NCBI GenBank assembly: GCA_965212135.1
Contig: OZ243044.1
Span: 1,550,001 to 1,614,000, forward strand
Origin: Bin75 sp965212135
GTDB lineage: Bacteria; Nitrospirota; Nitrospiria; Nitrospirales; UBA8639
DNA length: 64,000 nt
Direction of reading: 5' to 3'
Made by a program: the position numbers and the translations under genes. The notes below the pieces were generated by a model. It worked only from the letters and a program-made list of their open reading frames with translations. It searched no databases and was not told the origin of the DNA. Below, in pieces: positions 17,856 through 24,755 of this stretch. The stretch's first letter is position 1. The number at the start of each line of letters is the position of its first letter.

Positions 17856-18098
17856 CTACCGAACCAACTGTCGAGCGGAGAGTACTTCGTCTTGGCGAAG
17901 CGCTTTGAGGGCTGCGATGGGAACGGCGGTGACGGCAATCGTCTCACCCACAGCGTTGAAGATTTCGATGGAGTATCCTTCTGTGCCATCCGGGGCAACA
18001 TGGTGGTCCACGAGCCTGACGATATCGCCACGACAAAGCCGATACTCTGGCAAATCACACGTTAAGGCCGCATCAGTATAGGGCTCAAGCTTCATCAT
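17856..18098 (-). CDS. DUF4926-like protein (possible antitoxin)
   Basis: This 80-residue protein has the DUF4926 pattern: YRLCRGDIVRLVDHHV, then EGYSIEIFNAVGETIAVTAVP. Its ATG overlaps the TGA of the DUF6883-like gene (ATGA). DUF4926 and DUF6883 genes are often paired in this tight way and behave like a toxin-antitoxin module by gene order. Which member is toxic cannot be told here. It is the last gene of the dndA transcript and convergent with dndB. Confidence 0.7.
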   Translation of the reverse strand: MMKLEPYTDAALTCDLPEYRLCRGDIVRLVDHHVAPDGTEGYSIEIFNAVGETIAVTAVPIAALKALRQDEVLSARQLVR

Positions 18099-18427
18099 GT
18101 CTTCCCCTTGCTTGGAATGAGTGTAACGAACTTCGTGATGTCCGACAAGTGTTCAGTTATCCAAATCGTGCGAACAGCCAAAGTCCCACCGTTTGGCCCA
18201 GTAAGTGTGCCGCGTATCTCATAGTATTGGCCAAACTGGTTGGATTCCGACAATTGTGCGTCCAGCGAAAGAATCTGCAGGCGTAAATCGTGGAGCAGGT
18301 CGTCAGCATTCTGCAAGGTATAACCAACCTGGGCCAGAAAAGCTGATTTGTCCCCATGTGCCTGCGAAACCAGCAAGTAGTGTGTCAGTTTGTCTCTGGC
18401 GATGAGCGAATCTGCTGGCAGTTTCAT
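18095..18427 (-). CDS. DUF6883-like protein (possible toxin partner)
   Basis: Patterns such as LIARDKLTHYLL and GQYYEIRGTLTGPNGGTLAVRTIWI fit DUF6883. The protein is 110 aa, with no membrane segment. It starts only 6 bases after the dndA stop and overlaps the DUF4926-like gene, so the three are probably one transcript. A toxin-antitoxin role is inferred from the pairing. Its position behind dndA hints that it stabilises the island. Confidence 0.7.
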   Translation of the reverse strand: MKLPADSLIARDKLTHYLLVSQAHGDKSAFLAQVGYTLQNADDLLHDLRLQILSLDAQLSESNQFGQYYEIRGTLTGPNGGTLAVRTIWITEHLSDITKFVTLIPSKGKT

Positions 18428-18433
18428 CCGATG

Positions 18434-19567
18434 TTAGCCGTTTAGTGTGCTTACGGCCTCTTGAACAGCCTTCACCGTTGCGGTTATGTCTTTCTCTTTT
18501 GTATTTTTTGTAAGAGAAAATCGTATCATTTGCCGTGATGCGGGACTTTCAGGCTTCATCGCCTTAATAACGTGAGAGGGTTCGTCGGAATCAGCTAGGC
18601 ATGCTGAGCCAGACGAGGCACAAATCCCATCTTTGTCTAGCAACAACAAGAGAGCTTCCGATTCAATGCCTTGAAAGGTAATATTGGTGGTGTTGGCCAA
18701 GCGTAGAGTCTTGTGGCCGTTCAACTCCGTGTTTGGAGTCGTTTTCAATATGCCCTCCTCCAGCGAATCTCGTAGCGGGCGCACTGCCTGTTCATAGTTG
18801 ATCAAATATTTCAGGGCCAGCTCCGCTGCTTTTCCCATGCCGGCAATCTGTGCAACATTCTCTGTGCCGCCCCGTAAGTTGTGTTCCTGGTGTCCACCAT
18901 ACATGAATGGCTTAAATGGTGCTCGGCGCCGAACATAAAGAGCGCCGATTCCTTTTGGCGCATGAAATTTGTGCCCTGTTATGGACAGGTAATCTACTGG
19001 CATGTTGCGTGCGTTGATAGGGACTTTGCCAACAGCCTGTGCCGCATCGCAATGGAACAACACGCCATGTTCATGGCAAAGTTTGGCGATTTCCAAAATG
19101 GGAAATAATACCCCTGTCTCGTTATTCGCCCACATCAACGAAACGATAGATGTTTCGTCGGTGATGGCGTTTTCCAAATCGGCCAGTTTCAATAACCCTT
19201 CATGGTTAACAGGTAGATAAGTTACGTGATAACCTTGTTTCTGCAATGTCATACAGTAGTTGAGTACCGATGAATGTTCTACCGCCGATGTGATGATGTG
19301 TCGCTTATCTGGATTGACCTGTAGTGCTGCATGAATAGATGTATTGTTGCTCTCTGTCCCGCATGAAGTGAAGATAACTTCTCTCGGTTCTGCACCAATC
19401 AACTCCGCGACTCGTTCGCGAGCTTTTTCGATCACTCCCTTGAGCTTCGACCCAAATTTGTACGAACTCGACGGATTGCCCCACTCAGAAGTAAGGTAGG
19501 GCATCATCGCTTCCACTACCTCTGGCAACACAGGTGTCGTTGCATTGTGGTCTAGATAGATCATCAT
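18434..19567 (-). CDS. dndA: Cysteine desulfurase DndA (NifS/IscS-like)
   Basis: This PLP enzyme frees sulfur from cysteine to feed DndC. Seen are YLDHNATTPVLPEV at the N-terminus, TESNNTSIHAAL, HCDAAQAVGKVP, the PLP-lysine motif SITGHKFHAPKGIGALYV and the catalytic Cys loop CASSGSACLADSDEPSHVI. At 377 aa it is typical. It is convergent with dndCDE-dndB rather than at the head of that operon, and it heads a separate transcript with the DUF6883/DUF4926 pair. It could also serve Fe-S assembly, but the island context favours DndA. Confidence 0.88.
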   Translation of the reverse strand: MMIYLDHNATTPVLPEVVEAMMPYLTSEWGNPSSSYKFGSKLKGVIEKARERVAELIGAEPREVIFTSCGTESNNTSIHAALQVNPDKRHIITSAVEHSSVLNYCMTLQKQGYHVTYLPVNHEGLLKLADLENAITDETSIVSLMWANNETGVLFPILEIAKLCHEHGVLFHCDAAQAVGKVPINARNMPVDYLSITGHKFHAPKGIGALYVRRRAPFKPFMYGGHQEHNLRGGTENVAQIAGMGKAAELALKYLINYEQAVRPLRDSLEEGILKTTPNTELNGHKTLRLANTTNITFQGIESEALLLLLDKDGICASSGSACLADSDEPSHVIKAMKPESPASRQMIRFSLTKNTKEKDITATVKAVQEAVSTLNG

Positions 19568-19660
19568 TGGTGCTTATCGTAGTTATTCTATTAGAAAGAA
19601 TACAAGGCTTGAATCATTTATTACATGCAATGAAATGTTAACGCGGAAAAGGAGGACGCT

Positions 19661-19981
19661 ATGGCGTGGGTGTATTTACTGGTCGCCGGTGGGTTTGAGA
19701 TTGTCTGGGCTACCGGGCTCAAATATACGGATGGGCTGACGCGGCTCTGGCCGAGTGTGGGGACGGCCATGGCGCTGGTCGTGAGCATGGTGTGTCTGGC
19801 GCTGGCCGTGCGCGCGATTCCTATTGGGACGGCGTATGCGATCTGGACGGGTATTGGCGCCGTGGGGATGGCGATTGTGGGCATTCTGCTGTTCAATGAG
19901 CCGCGCGACGCGGCCCGGTTGTTTTTTATCCTGCTGATTATTGCGGGCATCGCCGGATTGAAACTGTCTTCGCCGGACTAG
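19661..19981 (+). CDS. sugE: SMR-family guanidinium exporter (SugE/Gdx)
   Basis: A 106-residue, four-helix small multidrug resistance protein. The conserved membrane Glu is in FEIVWATGLKY near residue 13. The Gdx-type GTAYAIWTGIGAVG and the following FNEPRDAARLFFI are also present, favouring a guanidinium/proton antiporter over EmrE-type drug export. A GGAGGA ribosome site precedes the ATG. No guanidine riboswitch was recognised in the short upstream gap. Confidence 0.88.
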   Translation: MAWVYLLVAGGFEIVWATGLKYTDGLTRLWPSVGTAMALVVSMVCLALAVRAIPIGTAYAIWTGIGAVGMAIVGILLFNEPRDAARLFFILLIIAGIAGLKLSSPD

Positions 19982-20091
19982 TCCGCCGTTTCCCGTCTTC
20001 GTGGTTTCACGGAAGCCGGACCGGGGGCGCTCCCGGCGCTCCACACCGCTTGCGGGCGCGATGACGCATCCCGTGGCCCATGCGCGAGGGG

Positions 20092-21900
20092 TTAAATCGA
20101 GAAGGGAAAGGCGGGTGGCGTGCCGGTCGGTTCTGCCAGAATGCCCTGCTGTTTCAGCGCGGTCAGCACGTCATGGGCCGCGGCCGTAAAGTCTTCGGGG
20201 CCGGTCAAGCAAAGGTCCGCCGCCATGGGTGGCGGTCCCGTCTCCTGACTCATATAGACCGTGAGCACGGGAGCCGGATGCACCAGGGTGCGGATGGTGT
20301 CCATCACTTGGTCGGCCGGCAGGTTGAACGAGTTCGTGGTGGACAGCAGCACCGATCCCGTATCCATGAGCAACCGGGCCACTTCGCCGTACCGGCGAAT
20401 CGTTTCCCCCGCGTCTCCTTCGCGCAGGTCCGCATCAAGCCCGCGTCGAAGGTTTTCCGGGTCCAGCATATAGGCGTGCCGGCCTTCGGCCACGAGCACG
20501 GATTCCAGCTTTTTGGCCAGGAAGGTTTTTCCCGTGGTATCGGGGCCGATGAGGAGGACTAACGCGGCATGATGACCGTAGTGTTTGGCGCGCTCTCCCG
20601 CGGTGACGTTTCCCTTGACCCAGGCAAAGTCTCGTTGCCGGGCTTCAATCCGCAGGGCGTCTTCGCGATCGTGAATCATTTCGGTGATGATTCCGCCCCC
20701 GGCCACGTCATAGCGATCAACCAGCACAAAGCGTCCCGTGGCCTCGCAATCGGTGTACAGATCAAAGGCGAGCGGAGCCCGGGCTTGTATGGTGATATCG
20801 GCCACCTCGTTTTGCTGCACCAGGGTTTTGGTGTCCTGGGTGTCCAGCGAGAGATCGTTGGCATCCACGATGCGGTGAATCGCCGCGACGCGGCATTCGA
20901 CTTCACGAGTGGCTAACCGAATCAGATAGGGTTGTCCCATGGCGAGAGGACGGCGCCCGAGCCAGAAAAGATTGGCTCGAAAGGTTGTGGAGACGAGTGG
21001 GAGGGAAGACGCGTGGCAGACGATCTCTCCGCGCTCGACGAAAATCTGTTCGGTCAGGGTGATGCCCACCGATTGCCCGGCCCGGGCTTGCGTGGGGGGC
21101 GGGTCCACGTGAAACGCTTCGAGCGTGTGCACGACGGCGGTTTTGTTGGACGGCGAAAAGATCAGCTCATCGCCCACGTTCAGGCATCCGGACGCGATGC
21201 GTCCCGCCAGGATCCGGCAGGCGTCGAATTTATAGACGTCTTGCAGCGGCAACCGCAGCGGTTGTTCCGCCTTTTCCGATTCCGGGGAAAACGCGGTCAG
21301 CGATTCCAGAACCGTGGGGCCCGCGTACCATGGCGTGTGCGAGCCGGGCGTGGCGATATTGTCGCCCAGTTTGGCGCTGGCGGGGATCACGAACCGGGGC
21401 GTGACGTTGAGTTGCGCCAGGAATGCGCGATATTCCTGTTCAATGGCATGAAACACCTCCCGCCGGTATCCCACGAGATCCATTTTGTTCACGACCACGG
21501 TGACTTGCTTGACGCCCAGCATCGAGAGCAACAAGCCATGCCGTTTGGATTGATCCTTGACGCCTTCCAGCGCGTCAATAAGCAGCAGGGCGGCTTCGGC
21601 GCGCGCGGCGCCGGATATCATGTTTTTCAGGAATTCCTTGTGCCCCGGCGCGTCAATAATGATGTAGTGACGGCCCGCCCATTGAAAAAACGTGCGGGCG
21701 GTATCAATCGTCACGCCTTGCTGCTGCTCTTCCAGGAAGGCGTCGAACAAAAAGGCGTATTCAAAGTCTTTGCCCTGCTGGTTGCAGATGGCTCGAATTT
21801 TTTCCACCTTGCCTTCCGGCAAGGCGCCCGTGTCCGCGTACAACCGTCCCAGCAAGGTGGACTTTCCATGATCCACGCTGCCCACGATGACAATGTTCAT
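20092..21900 (-). CDS. cysN: Sulfate adenylyltransferase large subunit fused to an APS-kinase-like domain
   Basis: The GTPase half (residues ~1-420) begins NIVIVGSVDHGKSTLLGRLY and includes IDAPGHKEFLKNM and NKMDLVGYRR. It activates CysD to make APS from sulfate and ATP. The C-terminal ~175 residues resemble APS kinase, but its P-loop reads GPDTTGKT instead of the usual GLSGSGKST, so kinase activity is doubtful. The start is the ATG 37 bases after cysD. The frame stays open further upstream but only antisense to cysD. It is the last gene of the sulfur operon. Confidence 0.9.
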   Translation of the reverse strand: MNIVIVGSVDHGKSTLLGRLYADTGALPEGKVEKIRAICNQQGKDFEYAFLFDAFLEEQQQGVTIDTARTFFQWAGRHYIIIDAPGHKEFLKNMISGAARAEAALLLIDALEGVKDQSKRHGLLLSMLGVKQVTVVVNKMDLVGYRREVFHAIEQEYRAFLAQLNVTPRFVIPASAKLGDNIATPGSHTPWYAGPTVLESLTAFSPESEKAEQPLRLPLQDVYKFDACRILAGRIASGCLNVGDELIFSPSNKTAVVHTLEAFHVDPPPTQARAGQSVGITLTEQIFVERGEIVCHASSLPLVSTTFRANLFWLGRRPLAMGQPYLIRLATREVECRVAAIHRIVDANDLSLDTQDTKTLVQQNEVADITIQARAPLAFDLYTDCEATGRFVLVDRYDVAGGGIITEMIHDREDALRIEARQRDFAWVKGNVTAGERAKHYGHHAALVLLIGPDTTGKTFLAKKLESVLVAEGRHAYMLDPENLRRGLDADLREGDAGETIRRYGEVARLLMDTGSVLLSTTNSFNLPADQVMDTIRTLVHPAPVLTVYMSQETGPPPMAADLCLTGPEDFTAAAHDVLTALKQQGILAEPTGTPPAFPFSI

Positions 21901-21937
21901 GCGGTCACGGGTCGTGACGCCGGCCTGTGGTTCGCTC

Positions 21938-22735
21938 TTACATGTAGCCATCTTTGCGGAGTAACTCCATGCCCCGGCCTTCGTCTTGCGCGCGCCCGGC
22001 GCGTTCGGCCACGTTGGTGGCGCGCAATTCCTCGATAATGTCATGCACGGTGGAGGCGGTTGATTGGATGGGAAACGTACAGGGCGCGCACCCCAGGCTT
22101 CGATAGCGGGTGCCGTCCCCCTTGTTGAGATACAAGTCCAGAAAGGGAATGTTTTCGAGTTGGATATATTCCCAGATATTGATTTCCGTCCAGTCCAGAA
22201 GGGGGTGGATCCGAATGTGCGTGTCCGGCGGGAACGAGGTTTTAAACTGGTTCCACAACTCCGGCGGCTGGTCTCGAAAATCCCAATCGTTGTTTTTGTC
22301 GCGCGGAGAGAAATACCGTTCCTTGGCGCGCGTGCTTTCTTCGTCCGCGCGGACACCGAGGATAATGCCCGTGTAGCCATACTCTTCCAGTAAGCCTTTG
22401 AGCCCGTTGGTTTTGAGCGCGGTGCAGCATTCGACCCGGCCTCGTTCATGATTCATCCCGTCCGCCAGGGCTTTGGTATTCTGTCCGACCACCAGGTTGA
22501 GGCGCCATTCGCGTGCCAGTCGGTCGCGATACTCGATCATGGCGGGAATTTTGTAGCTGGTATCAACGTGCAGGAGAGGAAACGGGACGTGTCCAAAGAA
22601 GGCTTTCCGGGCCAGCCATAAGAGGACGGTGGAGTCTTTCCCCATGGACCAGAGCATGGCCAGGTGGCCGAAGTGCCGGTAGGCCTCACGAAGAATATAG
22701 ACGCTTTGATCTTCTAATTGTCGCAGGTGTTTCAT
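21938..22735 (-). CDS. cysD: Sulfate adenylyltransferase small subunit CysD
   Basis: CysD carries the catalytic adenylyl transfer, ATP plus sulfate to APS and pyrophosphate. The PP-loop is WSMGKDSTVLLWLARKA, followed by PFPLLHVDTSYKIPAMIEYRD, and the C-terminus has YRSLGCAPCTFPIQS and EGRGMELLRKDGYM. At 265 aa it is slightly short but complete. Its ATG overlaps the TGA of the TrpD2-like gene, and cysN follows 37 bases later. Confidence 0.95.
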   Translation of the reverse strand: MKHLRQLEDQSVYILREAYRHFGHLAMLWSMGKDSTVLLWLARKAFFGHVPFPLLHVDTSYKIPAMIEYRDRLAREWRLNLVVGQNTKALADGMNHERGRVECCTALKTNGLKGLLEEYGYTGIILGVRADEESTRAKERYFSPRDKNNDWDFRDQPPELWNQFKTSFPPDTHIRIHPLLDWTEINIWEYIQLENIPFLDLYLNKGDGTRYRSLGCAPCTFPIQSTASTVHDIIEELRATNVAERAGRAQDEGRGMELLRKDGYM

Positions 22736-23808
22736 GCGTGGACGACCGCCTTCTCCGGCGTCGTGGCGGGCATGTGGCCCGAGGCGAGGTTCGCAAGTTT
22801 TTGCGCGGCGGCCCCCGACTCCAATGTTTGTTGCGCCAACGGCACGCCTGTGGCAATGGACGGAGCCTGCCCCGTCGCATAGAGCAACATGGCGGCGTTG
22901 TAGATCACCCAGTCGCGGGAGTGGTCTCGAATGCGGTTGTGCAACAGTTTGTGAATCAGCGCCGCTTCCAGGGCCGGCAATTCTTGTGAAGGCGACTCGG
23001 GCGGAAGGGCCATGTTTTTGAATGAACCCGGGAGCAGGCGGACGTCCTGGGGTTTGAGGTTGAGGGGAGTCACGCGGTCCTGGCGCAGTTCCCGCATGAT
23101 CGTCGGGGTCGTCAACGACAGTTCGGGAAAGCCTTCAAGCCCCTGAAACACCAGGAGCCGCCCCCCTCCGAGCATGGAGACGGCTTCCGGGAGCTTTTCC
23201 AAATACTGGGGATGCGCCACGCCAATCACTTGTGATTGCGCGCGCGCGGGATTGAGCAACCGGGCGACTTGATGAAACATGTTTTGGGCGCCGAGTTCCT
23301 CGCGCAAGGCTAAAAACTTTGCCAGCGGCGGGTGGTACAACGCGAGGTCCAGGTACGCCAGGCCGTTCTGTTCCAGAGCCGAAAGCAGGTCTTGCCCTTG
23401 TCGATTGGCGGGAATCCCCAGTTGTCCGAAAATCCGGGGCAGGTCGGAGGCAACCGACGGGGTGTCTGTGCCGTGAAACAGAATGGTCGCCCCGGCCGCG
23501 GCGGCCACGATGGCCGCGGGAATACACACATGAAACGTATTGTGCTTTTCGGCGTACACCGGCACGTCGGCGACGTTGAGGTGAGCCGGCGCGTTGATGG
23601 GTGAGACATAGCTTCGCGTGGCGGCGGTACACGAGGCTAATTCCGTCACGGTTTCCACTTTAATCCGCATGGCCATCAAAAACGCTCCGGCTTGATGGGG
23701 CGTCGCCCGGCCTTCGATCAGCTCGCAGACGGCGTGTTTGGCTTCTTCCCATGAGAGGTCTTTGACCCCTCGTTGGCCTTTTCCGATTTTGGTGATGAAT
23801 TGATGCAT
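22732..23808 (-). CDS. TrpD2/YbiB-like anthranilate phosphoribosyltransferase-family protein
   Basis: A 358-residue member of glycosyltransferase family 3, related to TrpD. The N-terminal helical part (KDLSWEEAKHAVCELIEGRATPHQAGAFLMAMRIKVET) is conserved. The PRPP-binding glycine loop is altered (AAAAGATILFHGTD instead of a KHGN-type loop), as in TrpD2 proteins that bind nucleic acid rather than make tryptophan. It overlaps cysD by 4 bases. Its position within a sulfate-assimilation operon is unexplained, and no other trp gene is near. Confidence 0.8.
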   Translation of the reverse strand: MHQFITKIGKGQRGVKDLSWEEAKHAVCELIEGRATPHQAGAFLMAMRIKVETVTELASCTAATRSYVSPINAPAHLNVADVPVYAEKHNTFHVCIPAAIVAAAAGATILFHGTDTPSVASDLPRIFGQLGIPANRQGQDLLSALEQNGLAYLDLALYHPPLAKFLALREELGAQNMFHQVARLLNPARAQSQVIGVAHPQYLEKLPEAVSMLGGGRLLVFQGLEGFPELSLTTPTIMRELRQDRVTPLNLKPQDVRLLPGSFKNMALPPESPSQELPALEAALIHKLLHNRIRDHSRDWVIYNAAMLLYATGQAPSIATGVPLAQQTLESGAAAQKLANLASGHMPATTPEKAVVHA

Positions 23809-24010
23809 CGGCGGCGTCTCCGGTCAGGCGGGTCGGGGCCATGCCGTGTCAAAACGGTCGAAGGCCGGTGGTCTCGTTCCGGTCCCGTCACGCAACGTGC
23901 CGGTCTGGAACGTTCGAGGATGCCGCCGCGTCACGTGTCGGCGCCGGTTGATCGTTTCACGAAGCCCTCCCGGCGCGGGAGAGGCCGTCCGGCGTTGCGG
24001 CGCATGGTCT

Positions 24011-24745
24011 TCAGCCGCTCTCATTTTGGGTGTGGTGTGACGTATGCAGGCCACATTCGGTTTTTTCAAGACGCGGCCATCGGCCGGACCGCGGGTCATC
24101 GCCGGGGCGAACCGGGTCCGTGCAGTAGGTGCACCCAATGCTGGGATAGTGCCGGTCATGGAGGACGTTGTAGGGCACATCGTGCGTGTTGATATAGGCC
24201 CAGACGTCATCGTGGGTCCAGGCCGCGAGCGGATTAAATTTGACAAGACCAAACGCGTCGTCCCATTCAACCAGGCCGGCCCCGGCTCGCGTCGGCGCCT
24301 GGTCGCGGCGAATGCCGGTCACCCATGCGTCGTACCGCTTCAGTATGCCGGCCAGCGGGGCGACTTTGCGAATCCGGCAGCATTGATCAGGCTGACGGCT
24401 CCACAACCGGTCGCCAAACCGTTCAGCCTGCTGCGCGGGCGTGAACTCCGGTTGGACGCGTATCATCTGCCCGGCCGGTATGGCGTAGCGAGCCATCAGG
24501 CGGTCGCGCAGGGCGTAGGTTTCCGGAAAAAGGAAATCCGTGTCCAGGTAAAAGAGCGGGGCGCGAGGATTGATACGGTACATCATGTCCCAGAGCGCCA
24601 TATCTTCCGCGCCGAAACTGCACGCCAGCGCCACCTTCGGGAAAAACTGTTCCAGCGCGTAGCGCAACACATCCTGCGGGGGCCGGGCCGCAAAGCGTTG
24701 GTTCAGCTCCCGCAGGTCTTCCGTTGAAAAATTCTCGCGGATCAT
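24011..24745 (-). CDS. cysH: Assimilatory adenylylsulfate (APS) reductase
   Basis: This enzyme reduces APS to sulfite and AMP. Both Cys pairs for a 4Fe-4S cluster are present (C122-C123 in QCCRIRK and C205-C208 in GCTYCTD), together with the catalytic C231 in ECGLH. The four-Cys arrangement marks APS-using rather than PAPS-using enzymes. Start choice is uncertain: a GTG 9 bases upstream is closer to the GAGGGG ribosome site, which itself overlaps the sulfite reductase stop. It follows that gene directly. Confidence 0.92.
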   Translation of the reverse strand: MIRENFSTEDLRELNQRFAARPPQDVLRYALEQFFPKVALACSFGAEDMALWDMMYRINPRAPLFYLDTDFLFPETYALRDRLMARYAIPAGQMIRVQPEFTPAQQAERFGDRLWSRQPDQCCRIRKVAPLAGILKRYDAWVTGIRRDQAPTRAGAGLVEWDDAFGLVKFNPLAAWTHDDVWAYINTHDVPYNVLHDRHYPSIGCTYCTDPVRPGDDPRSGRWPRLEKTECGLHTSHHTQNESG

Positions 24746-24755
24746 GGCGTTCACG

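Noticed and set aside
19568..19660. Guanidine riboswitch before sugE
   Set aside because: The 93-base gap lacks the ACGR hairpins or the long guanidine-I fold.
21901..22449. Upstream extension of the CysN frame
   Set aside because: The extra 183 codons lie antisense-free but within cysD in another frame. CysN similarity begins exactly at the NIVIVGSVDHGKST Met.
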